64,000 nt of DNA from JABDJZ01 sp047619685 (GTDB taxonomy: Bacteria > Bacteroidota > Rhodothermia > Rhodothermales > UBA10348). Location: positions 1 to 64,000 of the forward strand of contig JBLHLC010000021.1 of NCBI GenBank assembly GCA_047619685.1. Reading direction: 5' to 3'. Made by a program: the position numbers and the translations under genes. The notes beneath the pieces are model-generated. The model had not been told where the DNA came from. It ran no database searches and saw nothing but the letters and a program-made list of their open reading frames with translations. Below, one piece after another: positions 24,417 to 33,982 of the stretch (positions within the stretch are counted from its first letter, which is position 1; every line of letters begins with the position of its first letter).

Positions 24417-26786
24417 ATGCACAAATTTGCGTTCCTGCTTTTCCTCTGGGTTGGCGCTGCCAATGGCCAGAGCCCCGACCCCCCGCGTCAGGTTCTGGCC
24501 AGCGCGACCTCGACGGGCATTCTAGTTGAATGGCTTCCCAGCGCGAGTATGCAGGTAGCCGACTATCGGATCGAACGGCGATTAGCGAATGAGGCCAGCG
24601 GCTATCTCATAGCAACGGTGCCACTCGCGCAACTCTCCTTTCACGACTCTACGGCCACCGCCGGCCGCGCCTACTCATACCGGGTCCAAGCCCGGAGTAT
24701 TTTCGCGGTGGACGGGGCGTTTTCCGGCGCGGTCGAGGCCCGCTTTCTGGATCAGGTACCGCCGGCAGAACCCGATGGTCTGACGGCAACCGTTGGCGAA
24801 CTGGGCGTTTTCTTGAACTGGGTTCCTCCAACCGACCCTGACGTCTCTGGTTTTTCGGTATATCGTGCTCCCGGTGCGGGGCCCTCTGGTAGAATAGCAA
24901 CTACCGAAAACAGTCAGTTCCTGGACACGCTGGCTGTGGTGTCGCAACCGTACAGTTACTCGGTGACGGCGCTCGATTATTCGGGTAACGAAGGCGTTCG
25001 CTCTGCCGAAGTCGCGGCCATAAGACTTGATGAAGTGGCACCGGGTCGGGTATCGGTGCTGGAAGCGGTGGATACCCCCGGCGGCATTCAGTTGTCCTGG
25101 TTGGCGCCAGCTGCCCGTGATGTGGAAACCTTTCGCGTGCTGCGCGGGACCAATCCGCGTGAGGCGCAATTGCTGGCTGAATTGCCTTCCGATGTGCTCA
25201 CCTATCTTGACACAGGTTCCAGAGAGCGCATTTTTTACATTTACCGTGTGTCTGCGGTGGACAGCAGCGGCAACGAGGGTGAACCCGAGTTCGTCCAGAT
25301 TCTGCATCAGGATCTCACTCCTCCGTTGACACCCTCGGGCCTGTCTGCAGTCAGGTCTGACAACGCGATTCGCCTCTCTTGGGACCCGCCGGTGGATCGG
25401 GACTTGGTGGCTTTTTATTTGGTATCAAGGAGCATTCTGGATGGCAGGTTGGACTCTCTGAGAGTTGACCCAGCCGCGACGGTGGCGCTTGTCGTTCCCT
25501 TCGGGGCAGGACTACCCAGGGCATACCACGTCTTTGCGGTCGATAGTTCGGGCAACGAGAGTCCCGGGTCGGCCGAAATCTTGACGGCCTTGGTCCCGGC
25601 AACTTTTCTACGGCAGTCGTTCGCACAAGAACTCGGCTCACAAAATGAGAGCGGTCGGACCTATCAACTTATTTCAATTCCCGGGCGCCAACAGCTCGAT
25701 CTCATCCCGACGTTTAGCGGTCCCAGGGGAGAGGATTGGGACGTCTTGGACCCATACTCGGGGTTACCTCGCCAGTCGGCCACCCTCCAGCCCGGAGAGG
25801 TAGTCTGGGCATTTTCGGCGTCCGAGTGGAGCCTGGCTGCCGAACGGGTAGACCAGGTGATTCCGGACGGACTCGAATTTGTCTACACCATCCCCCTTCG
25901 AGATGGATGGAACGTGATATCTAATCCCTTCGAGATCGTACTGGATTGGAACCGGGTGATGAATTGGAATCAGACCACTGGCTCGCTGTTCGGCTTCGAT
26001 GCTGGCTTCTTTCTGACCACCCGGTTCGCTCCCTACTCGGGGTACTTCTACCTGAATTCAGACGGCCTGGCAAGCCTGGAGCTTCCCTTCATTCCGCAGG
26101 CTTTTGTCTCCGGGCCGTCGACCAGCGCCGGATGGACCATTACCGCCGAGAGTGATGGGGCCAGGGCCTCGGTCGACTTGATGGTCGGATCTGAAGGAGC
26201 AACTCTGGACGACGCCCTTCCGCCGAACCACTTCGGGGCACCTCGACTTTCTCTGCTGCGCCCTGACGGGGCGGAGATGCGGAGCTTGATGATCGGCCAG
26301 CCCACACAAGCGGCTGACTTTACCCTGCTTCTCGATAATTTCGAGCCACCCGCCGTTATTACAGCCCTCAATAGCGGCACGGACGATCATCTGTTCCTGG
26401 TTGACGAGGCCGGCAACCGCCACCTCTTGGGTGCCCGATCAGTTTCCATATTGGCCGGCCATTCACCCGTTCGCCTCGGGCTGGAGTTGCGCCTTCAACC
26501 GGGACCCGGCCAAGGTTCTGGTCCTTCTCGACTCGTCTCTGTCTATCCGAACCCCGTCTCGGGCGTTGCTGTCCTGGTGGCATCTCTGGAGAACTCCGGT
26601 GTACTCTCGGTCGACCTCTTCGACCTGCTTGGTCGCCGGGTCACGACCATCGCTTCCCTCCTATTGGATTCGGGAACACACAATGTGATCTGGGAACCAG
26701 CCGGGAACATCCCGTCTGGAACCTATCTATTGCGCGCTACCTCCGGCCCGTCGACCAGCACGATGGTCATCCAGCTTGTTCGCTAG
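24417..26786 (+). CDS. Secreted fibronectin type III protein with Por/T9SS sorting domain
   Basis: 789 residues from the ATG at 24417, directly before a signal peptide (KFAFLLFLWVGAANGQS); starting at 24327 would put 30 non-signal residues in front. Four FnIII modules follow (each opening PP...L.A....G..L.W.PP, for instance PDGLTATVGELGVFLNWVPP), then a unique region, then a C-terminal type A sorting domain from about residue 705 (VSVYPNPVSG ... VDLFDLLGRRV ... SGTYLLRA). The sorting domain is the export signal of the type IX secretion system, so the protein is expected on the cell surface. The 3' end overlaps the convergent O-antigen-ligase-like gene by 20 bp. Confidence 0.9.
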   Translation: MHKFAFLLFLWVGAANGQSPDPPRQVLASATSTGILVEWLPSASMQVADYRIERRLANEASGYLIATVPLAQLSFHDSTATAGRAYSYRVQARSIFAVDGAFSGAVEARFLDQVPPAEPDGLTATVGELGVFLNWVPPTDPDVSGFSVYRAPGAGPSGRIATTENSQFLDTLAVVSQPYSYSVTALDYSGNEGVRSAEVAAIRLDEVAPGRVSVLEAVDTPGGIQLSWLAPAARDVETFRVLRGTNPREAQLLAELPSDVLTYLDTGSRERIFYIYRVSAVDSSGNEGEPEFVQILHQDLTPPLTPSGLSAVRSDNAIRLSWDPPVDRDLVAFYLVSRSILDGRLDSLRVDPAATVALVVPFGAGLPRAYHVFAVDSSGNESPGSAEILTALVPATFLRQSFAQELGSQNESGRTYQLISIPGRQQLDLIPTFSGPRGEDWDVLDPYSGLPRQSATLQPGEVVWAFSASEWSLAAERVDQVIPDGLEFVYTIPLRDGWNVISNPFEIVLDWNRVMNWNQTTGSLFGFDAGFFLTTRFAPYSGYFYLNSDGLASLELPFIPQAFVSGPSTSAGWTITAESDGARASVDLMVGSEGATLDDALPPNHFGAPRLSLLRPDGAEMRSLMIGQPTQAADFTLLLDNFEPPAVITALNSGTDDHLFLVDEAGNRHLLGARSVSILAGHSPVRLGLELRLQPGPGQGSGPSRLVSVYPNPVSGVAVLVASLENSGVLSVDLFDLLGRRVTTIASLLLDSGTHNVIWEPAGNIPSGTYLLRATSGPSTSTMVIQLVR

Positions 26787-28245
26787 ACCCAGGCGTTTGC
26801 GCCGCGGCGATCGGCATCCCTCGCTGGGACACTCCGGCACCAATTCCCATCACGGCTGCGAAAACAAACATGGTGTCGTTCACATAGAAAGGATTCGATG
26901 TACTTGCCGAGACTCCGAACGCAATAAGAAGTGCCGACGCCGAGAGCCCCGCAACCCTCAATGAATCCGGGGCGGCAGAGTGATAGACCCTGATCCCTCT
27001 GCGAATGGCCGCGCCCCAAAAGTACAGAACCAGCCCCAGGCCCCAGATTCCAAACTTATACCAAAGGGCAACAAAGCCGTTGTGTAAGAAACTCGTCTGA
27101 TGGGTGAACGGTGGGAGATAGGACAGGTCCCAGAACCCGAACTTGACTCCCGGCCCATAGCCGAGGATTGGATTCTGGAGCACTTTCCCCATTACCACCT
27201 TGGTCTCCCGAAAGCGGTTGATCAGGGAGATGTCATCCGATGCCGCCGAACCAATCGAGATCACACGGTCGACGATTCCCGCCGCAACCAACTGGAAAGC
27301 CTCGCCCAGAAAAAGGAAACCCAACCCGACAATCCCCGCCACTGAGAGGGCTCCGACACTGACCAGACGGTATCTTTCGGCCCTTCCCAAGACCGGGAAA
27401 ATCACAAGGCAAGCGAAGGCGAACGCCACCCAGTGGCCCCTGGTCTGCGACAGAATGAAGCCGGCAAAGAAAAATGCAAAGATGCCTCCGGCCAGCAGGG
27501 CAGGCTTCAGCTTTCGCGCGTGAAGGAGCATCAAGAGTGAGCCGAATAGAGGAACCATGATGACGGCGGTGTTCGTCACCGCTCGCCCTTTGGTGACCTG
27601 CCACGCATAGGTGGCCTCGATCAGGATCTGCTGGTAGTTCAGAATATTTCTGACCTGGACGAGCGTGGCCACAATCAGCAGACTGATCACAATCACCCTG
27701 AGTCCGTGGCGGTGCCGGGTGATGGCCTCGCGAATCGGAAAGTAGAAAGAGAAGAAAGAGAGGCTGAGCCACTCCCCAAGAAAGAACCGAAGGTCTCCCT
27801 TGAACATGATTGTCAGCCCCACGGACAGGGTCATCAGCACCAGGAAGAGAAACAAGGACCGGGACTCGCGATCTTCGAACAGGCGGTCTCGGTACATAAG
27901 CATCCGGGTTATGTACCAATGGGCCATAAAAGCCGCGTAGTAGAGGCCCCACAAGACTTCGGTGATCTGAGTCCCCTCTTGGTAGTCCGCGATGAGAATA
28001 AAACTGGTGAGCAACACACCCAGATTCAGAAGCGGAAATTGGAACAACATCCAACCAACAATTCCGCAAACCAGCACAACCGGAAACGCCACCGCAAGCG
28101 TCGGGGAGGACCGTGCGAAGTAGGCCGTCAAGAGAAGCCCGACGGCAAGGGCGCTTCTGAGCGCGGAGACCCCAGCCGCGAGCACGAAGTCCGGATTGAG
28201 CGGATTCCGCCAGGCCTCGGTGATGGTTTGGGTCCCCGGGATCAT
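26767..28245 (-). CDS. O-antigen ligase / Wzy-like polysaccharide polymerase
   Basis: 492 residues with about 12 membrane helices and a long periplasmic loop after VDRVISIGSA containing RFRETKVVMGKVLQNPILGYG and HNGFVALWYKFG, the pattern of the Wzy_C/WaaL domain (arginine in the loop, GxGxG and HN motifs). Members polymerise or ligate undecaprenyl-linked glycans at the periplasmic face. Its start overlaps the FkbM gene stop by ATGA, and FkbM follows the OPT gene closely, so three minus-strand genes appear linked. It overlaps the FnIII gene's 3' end by 20 bp. Confidence 0.85.
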   Translation of the reverse strand: MIPGTQTITEAWRNPLNPDFVLAAGVSALRSALAVGLLLTAYFARSSPTLAVAFPVVLVCGIVGWMLFQFPLLNLGVLLTSFILIADYQEGTQITEVLWGLYYAAFMAHWYITRMLMYRDRLFEDRESRSLFLFLVLMTLSVGLTIMFKGDLRFFLGEWLSLSFFSFYFPIREAITRHRHGLRVIVISLLIVATLVQVRNILNYQQILIEATYAWQVTKGRAVTNTAVIMVPLFGSLLMLLHARKLKPALLAGGIFAFFFAGFILSQTRGHWVAFAFACLVIFPVLGRAERYRLVSVGALSVAGIVGLGFLFLGEAFQLVAAGIVDRVISIGSAASDDISLINRFRETKVVMGKVLQNPILGYGPGVKFGFWDLSYLPPFTHQTSFLHNGFVALWYKFGIWGLGLVLYFWGAAIRRGIRVYHSAAPDSLRVAGLSASALLIAFGVSASTSNPFYVNDTMFVFAAVMGIGAGVSQRGMPIAAAQTPGSSEQAG

Positions 28246-28979
28246 CCGCCGACTATATTCCGCAAGTAAACAACGTCTGTCTGCAGCGCTTCACCCGTTT
28301 TTTCGTCTACCTGCCCCGGACCCACATCGAACGAGACGGGACGATACCCCCGCGCCTGCATCCACGCATGGACCTCGTCAAAGAGTGGCTGCCCATCATA
28401 GAGTTCGACGAACGAGAGTTCCAATTCTACCAGCGGACATGCGTTCAGTAGATCACCCGCGCCCTCAAGAACGGCCAACTCATACCCCTGTGTGTCGGCC
28501 TTGAGGTAGTAGCGCTGCTCGCATGACCCAAGAGCGGCCGCAAACCCGTCCAGCCTCCGAACGCTCACCGTTTCGGAACCTGTATACCCTGCCTCCGGAG
28601 CTAGTGCGTCGTGTTTGGGCATCATGTCCAGAATTGAACTGGAGTACGAATTGCCGGCGATGTTCAGCTGGACGTCTTCCTCCTTTGCGCCGAGTGCCAC
28701 ATTGTACGCCTTCCAATTGCCGTCGGCGGCAGCGAGGCGCTGCAGGGGTCCATAAGCGGTAGAGAGGGGCTCAAATGAATGAATCTCTCCCCGGAACCCA
28801 TCGGCTCGAACCATCAGGCCGTACTCCCCCCGGTTGGCGCCCACGTCCAAGACACCATCGATGCCGTGCGCGCTCATCAGCACGGCACGTCGGCCCCGCG
28901 CATCACCGGATAGACTGTAAATGTTCAGGTCCAAGCCCGCCTTTCTCAGAACGCGCCGAACGGTGTGTTTCAAACCCAA
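28242..28979 (-). CDS. FkbM-family methyltransferase
   Basis: 245 residues. SAM-binding motif I is VLDVGANRGEYGLMV (DxGxNxG), followed by EIHSFEPLSTAYGPL (motif II with the acidic residue) and YYLKADTQGYELAVLEGA, the FkbM signature (K-x-D-x-Q/E-G-x-E). FkbM enzymes methylate hydroxyls of sugars and natural products, here probably the surface glycan. The start is a TTG at 28979, 4 nt beyond the stop of the OPT transporter gene; no upstream ATG exists in frame. It is coupled to the Wzy/WaaL-like gene by an ATGA overlap. Confidence 0.87.
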   Translation of the reverse strand: MGLKHTVRRVLRKAGLDLNIYSLSGDARGRRAVLMSAHGIDGVLDVGANRGEYGLMVRADGFRGEIHSFEPLSTAYGPLQRLAAADGNWKAYNVALGAKEEDVQLNIAGNSYSSSILDMMPKHDALAPEAGYTGSETVSVRRLDGFAAALGSCEQRYYLKADTQGYELAVLEGAGDLLNACPLVELELSFVELYDGQPLFDEVHAWMQARGYRPVSFDVGPGQVDEKTGEALQTDVVYLRNIVGG

Positions 28980-28983
28980 TGGA

Positions 28984-30963
28984 TTATGCCTTGGCGTCTT
29001 CCGACTTGGTGAGTCTCCAGAACAGGAAGATCAACGCAGCAAAAACCGCGACCGAAAGCCAGATTGCAGCACTTCCCGCCCACTCTGACCCAATTCCCTT
29101 TGGAGCGGCTTGTGTATACGCGGCCCAACCTGCTATCACGACCATGAAGAGGCCTTCGCCCCCCACTAGTCCCGACCCAAACAGGATACCCCGCTCCCGC
29201 CGGTCGTCCATCTCTGCGGGAGTTTTAGAGCTTTTCTCGACAAACATTCGCATGAGCCCGCCCAGGTAGATGGGCGTCATGGTTGCCACCGGCAGGTAGA
29301 CACCCACCGCAAACGCCAAGCTTGGAATCCCCAGGAGTTCGATAATGATGGCAAGACCCGCCCCGACCCCCACAAGCCCCCAGGGCAATGATTGGCCCAG
29401 AACGCCGTCCACGACCACTTTCATAAGCGTGGCCTGTGGCGCCGGGATCTCTTCGTTGCCGAACCCCCAGGTCTGCCCAATCAATTGAAAGACCGCCACG
29501 ATGAAGCCGGCGCATACCAAGACGCCAATCAACTCGCCCATTTGTTGCCGTTTGGGCGTGGCCCCAAGCAGGTAACCGGTCTTGAGGTCCTGTGAGGTGT
29601 CGCCGGCAATGGAGGCGGCAATGGCGACCACGGTCCCCACTGTCAGGGCGGCAGCTTTCCCGAGCAGGTCCGTCCATCCCACCAAAAGGAACAGACCTGC
29701 CGCTCCCAGTAGGGTGGCGATGGTCATCCCGCTTGTCGGGTTTGACGTAACCCCGACCAGGCCCACAATCCGGCTGGAGACCGTCACGAAGAAAAACGCA
29801 AAAATGACGACGAGAAGCGCCGCTGTACCCCGGAATGCGATGGACTCAATATTGAAGGCAATCGGCACCAGCGTCAAAACCAGGAAGACCACGACCGCCC
29901 CGATTCCCACGTACTTCAGCGGGAGGTCTTGGGCGGTCCGCTTGACAGCGATTGGGACGGCCGTACTCAGGCGTGAGGTCAACTCACCACCGCCAACGCG
30001 GAAGCTCTTGACCATCGTCGGGATGCTCTTGGCCAGGGTCATCAGGCCCGCTGCAGCGACCGCTCCCGCGCCTATGTACCGTACGTAGCGCGTCCATATC
30101 TGGGAGGCGCTCATATCCTTGATGAGGTTGACCGTTTCGGGGAAGACGGGCACCGACAAACCGTCTCCGATCAACGCGATGGTCGGAATAATGACAACCC
30201 AGGACAACAAGCCTCCGCCAACCATGATGGCGGCCGTCTTGGGTCCCAGGATATAGCCGACGCCCAAGAGTGCCGACGACATTTCGACACCCACTTCGCC
30301 TTTTTTGACGAAAGGAAGATGGAGCACGACCTCGTCGGGGAGGGCCTTCAGGAGTCCAAAGAGGGCCTTGATTGCGGCACCGACACCCAGCCCGATAAAG
30401 ACGTTCTTGGCCGCGCCTTTGCTGGTTTCGGACGCAACCAGAACCTCGGCACACGCGGTGCCCTCCGGATACGGGAGCTTGCCGTGTTCGCCGACTATCA
30501 GGAAACGGCGCAGGGGGATCATGAAGAGGACCCCCAGGACCCCGCCGCAGAGGGCCAGCAAGGTCATCTGGCTCCAGGCCGGATCGAAACCCCACATGTA
30601 GAGGGCCGGTAGCGTAAAAATGATGCCACTCGCCAATGAGCTCGATGCCGAGCCCACCGTCTGTGAGATATTGGCCTCGAGTAGCGTGGACTTGATACCC
30701 ATCGCCCCCAGGGACCGGAAGAGGGCGATTGTCATGACGGCCACCGGAATGGAGGTGGAAATCGTGAGGCCCACGCGCAAACCCAGATAGGCGTTGGCAG
30801 CGCCAAACAACACGCCGAAGATCGCGCCCGCAATCACAGCCTTCAGGGTGAATTCGGCCGTGGACGTTTCCGGCGCGACGTAGGGCGGATACGACTCTCC
30901 TGCCGGGACTTCGGTGTAGGCCAGGGGGTGTAGTCCCTGGCGGTTCGGCGAGTTGTCAGACAT
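28984..30963 (-). CDS. OPT-family oligopeptide transporter
   Basis: 659 residues from the ATG at 30963; an AAGAGG sequence just upstream may be a ribosome binding site. A longer TTG start at 30984 is less likely. About 14-16 membrane helices with OPT landmarks: FTLKAVIAGAIFGVLFGAAN near the N-terminus, LPYPEGTACAEVL, and TSQDLKTGYLLGATPKRQQ. Bacterial OPT proteins take up peptides or metal-chelating amino-acid derivatives by proton symport; the substrate here is unknown. It is divergent from the threonine-degradation operon across a 178-bp spacer with two inverted repeats, which hints at coordinated control of peptide and amino-acid use. Confidence 0.92.
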   Translation of the reverse strand: MSDNSPNRQGLHPLAYTEVPAGESYPPYVAPETSTAEFTLKAVIAGAIFGVLFGAANAYLGLRVGLTISTSIPVAVMTIALFRSLGAMGIKSTLLEANISQTVGSASSSLASGIIFTLPALYMWGFDPAWSQMTLLALCGGVLGVLFMIPLRRFLIVGEHGKLPYPEGTACAEVLVASETSKGAAKNVFIGLGVGAAIKALFGLLKALPDEVVLHLPFVKKGEVGVEMSSALLGVGYILGPKTAAIMVGGGLLSWVVIIPTIALIGDGLSVPVFPETVNLIKDMSASQIWTRYVRYIGAGAVAAAGLMTLAKSIPTMVKSFRVGGGELTSRLSTAVPIAVKRTAQDLPLKYVGIGAVVVFLVLTLVPIAFNIESIAFRGTAALLVVIFAFFFVTVSSRIVGLVGVTSNPTSGMTIATLLGAAGLFLLVGWTDLLGKAAALTVGTVVAIAASIAGDTSQDLKTGYLLGATPKRQQMGELIGVLVCAGFIVAVFQLIGQTWGFGNEEIPAPQATLMKVVVDGVLGQSLPWGLVGVGAGLAIIIELLGIPSLAFAVGVYLPVATMTPIYLGGLMRMFVEKSSKTPAEMDDRRERGILFGSGLVGGEGLFMVVIAGWAAYTQAAPKGIGSEWAGSAAIWLSVAVFAALIFLFWRLTKSEDAKA

Positions 30964-30977
30964 GCTGGCCTCTTGAG

Positions 30978-30998
30978 GTGGCAATAGAATACTGCCAC
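30978..30998. promoter_or_regulatory. Inverted repeat just upstream of the OPT transporter gene
   Basis: GTGGCA and TGCCAC (30978-30983 and 30993-30998) form perfect 6-nt arms around 9 nt, 15 nt upstream of the OPT start. A TTGAGG word overlaps the left arm and recurs in the palindrome at 31016. A regulator site is inferred. Confidence 0.35.
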
Positions 30999-31015
30999 TT
31001 TGCCGCAGCCGTCAA

Positions 31016-31031
31016 TTGAGGTAGTCCTCAA
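31016..31031. promoter_or_regulatory. Palindrome in the OPT / tdh divergent spacer
   Basis: TTGAGGTAGTCCTCAA has perfect 6-nt arms around TAGT. It lies between the two divergent transcription units and about 33 nt before the -33 element of the predicted tdh promoter. It may bind a dimeric regulator acting on both sides. Confidence 0.4.
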
Positions 31032-31063
31032 ACTGCTTCCATCTTCAATTCGCGTTGCCTTCG

Positions 31064-31093
31064 TTTGACGCGATTTCCGGCAAACTATCTTTG
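31064..31093 (+). promoter_or_regulatory. Bacteroidota-type promoter of tdh-kbl
   Basis: TTTG at 31064-31067 and TATCTTTG at 31086-31093 match the -33 (TTTG) and -7 (TAnnTTTG) elements recognised by the Bacteroidota primary sigma factor, with an 18-nt interval. Transcription would begin about 40 nt before the tdh ATG at 31142. Confidence 0.65.
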
Positions 31094-31141
31094 CAACAGG
31101 ACCGATAGAATTCAATTCTCACACTCGCTGGAAGCGTTTCC

Positions 31142-32089
31142 ATGATTCTGGTTACAGGTGCTGCTGGACAGCTTGGCAATGATCTGGTAACCGCGTTGGT
31201 TGCCCGGTATGGAGGTTCGTCTGTACTCGCGACCGACCTGCGTTGCGGCGACAAAATGGGGCTCTCTGGTGCCGACACGGCAGCACTTGATGTCACCGAC
31301 AGGGATGCGGTGGGCTCATTGATTCGCGAGGCCGGAGTTGAACAGATTTATCACCTTGCCGGAATTCTGTCTGCTCGCGGCGAGAAACAGCCCGACCTGT
31401 GCTGGACCGTCAACGTCAATGGCCTGAAGAACGTCCTGGATGCGGTCCGTGGCACGTCCGTCAAGGTCTTCTGGCCGAGTTCGATCGCGGTTTTTGGCCC
31501 AGACACACCCAAACACCGCACGCCCCAGGTCACCATCATGAATCCGAGCACGATGTATGGGGCGGCAAAAGCGGCAGGCGAGTTATTGTGCGAGTACAGC
31601 GCCCGCACGTTCGGAGTCGATGTACGGAGCGTGCGGTATCCCGGCATTATCAGCTACGGAACACCTCCTGGCGGCGGAACCACGGATTTTGCAGTAGACA
31701 TGTTCGTGGAGGCCGTCCGAAGCGGCTCCTATACCTGTTTTGTGCGCGAGGATACCCGTCTCCCCATGATGTATGGACCCGATGCCGTGAAGGCGGCCCT
31801 GAGCATCATGGACGCCCCGCAGTCCCGCATCGGCGTTAGAACCAGCTACAATCTGACGGCGTTTTCCTTCTCTGCCGGTGAGTTGGCGCAGGTGATTGCA
31901 GCTAGCGTGCCTGGATTTGTATGCGAATTCGAGCCCGATTTCCGGCAGGCCATCGCGGACACCTGGCCGCAGGTGATCGATGACAGCAAGGCCAGGGAGG
32001 ATTGGGGCTGGCATCCGGATTATGACATCACCGGGATGGCAAACGACATGCTGAGCCACCTCATAGACTCCGAAGAAACCCATGTTTGA
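31142..32089 (+). CDS. tdh: L-threonine 3-dehydrogenase, short-chain (SDR/epimerase) type
   Basis: 315 residues, an extended SDR with the NAD motif GAAGQLG at the N-terminus and the catalytic YGAAKAAGE (Tyr-x3-Lys). It resembles NAD epimerases but is the SDR form of threonine dehydrogenase known from Flavobacterium and some archaea, as judged from the DARPGAG-like middle (RSVRYPGIISYGTPPGGGTTDFAVD) and the kbl gene immediately downstream. The enzyme oxidises L-threonine to 2-amino-3-oxobutyrate. It overlaps kbl by 8 nt, so both are made from one message driven by the promoter at 31064-31093. Confidence 0.92.
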   Translation: MILVTGAAGQLGNDLVTALVARYGGSSVLATDLRCGDKMGLSGADTAALDVTDRDAVGSLIREAGVEQIYHLAGILSARGEKQPDLCWTVNVNGLKNVLDAVRGTSVKVFWPSSIAVFGPDTPKHRTPQVTIMNPSTMYGAAKAAGELLCEYSARTFGVDVRSVRYPGIISYGTPPGGGTTDFAVDMFVEAVRSGSYTCFVREDTRLPMMYGPDAVKAALSIMDAPQSRIGVRTSYNLTAFSFSAGELAQVIAASVPGFVCEFEPDFRQAIADTWPQVIDDSKAREDWGWHPDYDITGMANDMLSHLIDSEETHV

Positions 32090-33272
32090 CTCCGCCGCCG
32101 GCCAGATCAGGGAGATTCTCGACGACATCCGAGCGTCTGGGCTCTATAAGGAGGAACGGGTCATTGCCTCCCGGCAAGCCGCCGAAATCCAGGTGGCCGG
32201 CGGTCAGGAAGTGGTCAACTTTTGCGCCAACAACTACCTCGGGCTGGCCAACCATCCGGCCCTGATTGCCGCGGCCAAGGATGGCATCGAGAGGTACGGA
32301 TTTGGCCTCTCGTCGGTGCGTTTCATCTGCGGAACCCAGACCATCCACAAAGAACTCGAGGCCCGGATAGCCGAGTTCCTGGGGACGGAGGACACGATTC
32401 TTTACGCCGCCTGCTTCGATGCAAACGGTGGCCTGTTTGAGACACTTCTGGATGCGGAGTGTGCCATCATTTCCGATCAGCTGAACCATGCGTCCATTAT
32501 TGACGGTGTGCGGCTCTCCAAGGCCAAACGATTCCGCTACAACAATGGCGACATGGACCATCTGGAGCAGTGCCTCCGGGACGCAGATGGGTCCAAGCGC
32601 ACGATGATCGCCACAGACGGCGTCTTCAGCATGGACGGATCCGTGGCCAAGCTGGACGAAATATGTGACCTGGCGGACAAATACGGCGCGATGGTCATGG
32701 TTGATGATTGCCACTCGACGGGGTTCTTTGGACCCACCGGACGTGGCACGCACGAGCACTGTGGCGTCATGGGCCGCGTGGACATCATCACCAGTACGCT
32801 TGGCAAGGCCCTGGGCGGCGCGATGGGCGGCTTTACCACAGGGAGACGCGAAATCATTGAGCTTCTGCGTCAGCGCTCCCGGCCGTATCTGTTCTCAAAC
32901 TCGCTGGCCCCCGCCATCACGTACACCAGCATCAAGGTGCTGGAGATGCTGAGCCAGACGACCGAACTTCGAGACCGGCTGGAGACGAACACCAAGCAGT
33001 TCCGCGCAGCGATGACGAGTGCTGGCTTCGATATCAAACCGGGCATCCACCCCATCGTACCGATCATGCTGTACGATGCGCGGCTGGCTCAGAACGTGGC
33101 CGCAGATCTGCTGGAGGAAGGCATCTACGTCATCGGATTCAGTTATCCGGTGGTGCCCAAGGGGCAAGCCCGAATTCGCGTACAGATTTCGGCAGCGCAC
33201 ACGCCGGCCCATCTGGAGCAGGCCGTGGCCGCGTTTACCAAGGTGGGTCGCCGGCATGGCGTGGTCAGCTAG
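32082..33272 (+). CDS. kbl: Glycine C-acetyltransferase (2-amino-3-ketobutyrate CoA ligase)
   Basis: 396 residues, the standard length for this PLP-dependent alpha-oxoamine synthase. Key features: NFCANNYLGLANHP, the substrate loop GYGFGLSSVRFICGTQ, MVDDCHSTGFFG with the PLP-binding Asp and His, and TSTLGKALGGAMGG with the Schiff-base Lys. It splits 2-amino-3-oxobutyrate with CoA into glycine and acetyl-CoA, completing threonine degradation begun by the overlapping tdh gene. The 3' end overlaps the murein amidase gene by 17 nt. Confidence 0.95.
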   Translation: MFDSAAGQIREILDDIRASGLYKEERVIASRQAAEIQVAGGQEVVNFCANNYLGLANHPALIAAAKDGIERYGFGLSSVRFICGTQTIHKELEARIAEFLGTEDTILYAACFDANGGLFETLLDAECAIISDQLNHASIIDGVRLSKAKRFRYNNGDMDHLEQCLRDADGSKRTMIATDGVFSMDGSVAKLDEICDLADKYGAMVMVDDCHSTGFFGPTGRGTHEHCGVMGRVDIITSTLGKALGGAMGGFTTGRREIIELLRQRSRPYLFSNSLAPAITYTSIKVLEMLSQTTELRDRLETNTKQFRAAMTSAGFDIKPGIHPIVPIMLYDARLAQNVAADLLEEGIYVIGFSYPVVPKGQARIRVQISAAHTPAHLEQAVAAFTKVGRRHGVVS

Positions 33273-33957
33273 CGTCCCCCAACTCGCGCTGGTCCTATGG
33301 GCCGGATTGACGGGCGGCTGCCGGGCAGAGTTCGAACTCATCGAGCGGCCGATTCCCTTCACGGACGCCCGGATTGCGGGTACCAGGGCATACGCTACGG
33401 CGCGCTACGGGCTGGAGAGCCATCGGATCACCCCCCGCATCATTGTCCTCCATTGGACGGCCATCCCGACCCTGGAGGATTCCTATGGCGCTTTCGTCCC
33501 CGAGACGCTGCCGGGTGCGCGTGGGGACATTGCCGTAGCCGGAGCAGTCAACGTGTCCATCCAGTTCCTGGTGGACCAGGACGGCAGCACCTTCAGACTC
33601 ATGCCGGAGACCTGGATGGCACGCCATGTCATCGGCCTGAATCACGCGGCCCTGGGCGTCGAAAACGTGGGCGGCGATGACGGGGTTGACGACCTGACGG
33701 ATGATCAATTGACGGCCAACGTCGCGCTCATCGAATACCTGGTTGAGAAATACCCCACCATCCAGTACCTGATTGGGCACCACGAATACCGCCTCTTCGA
33801 GCAGCACCCCCTGTGGCTCGAATCAGATCCCGGGTACCGCACCGAAAAATCGGACCCTGGAGATCGGTTCATGCGTCTTGTCCGGCAGCGCGTTGCGCCC
33901 CTGGGTCTGAAGGGTCCTGCCGAGATCCGGGCAGAGTCCGAAAGGATGCCTGACTGA
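33256..33957 (+). CDS. N-acetylmuramoyl-L-alanine amidase, probable lipoprotein
   Basis: 233 residues from the ATG at 33256. An N-terminal hydrophobic stretch ends LTGGC (Cys22), a plausible though imperfect lipobox. The rest is an Amidase_2 domain: IIVLHWTAIP holds the first zinc His, TWMARHVIGLNHAALGVENVG the second region, and LIGHHEYR the conserved catalytic or zinc-binding end. The enzyme would cleave the lactyl-amide bond between MurNAc and the stem peptide. It overlaps kbl by 17 nt, so it may be read from the threonine operon. The frame extends upstream to 33019, but that part is only the shadow of kbl. Confidence 0.88.
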   Translation: MAWSASVPQLALVLWAGLTGGCRAEFELIERPIPFTDARIAGTRAYATARYGLESHRITPRIIVLHWTAIPTLEDSYGAFVPETLPGARGDIAVAGAVNVSIQFLVDQDGSTFRLMPETWMARHVIGLNHAALGVENVGGDDGVDDLTDDQLTANVALIEYLVEKYPTIQYLIGHHEYRLFEQHPLWLESDPGYRTEKSDPGDRFMRLVRQRVAPLGLKGPAEIRAESERMPD

Positions 33958-33982
33958 CCGGCCGCTGGCGTACTTTGGCGGG

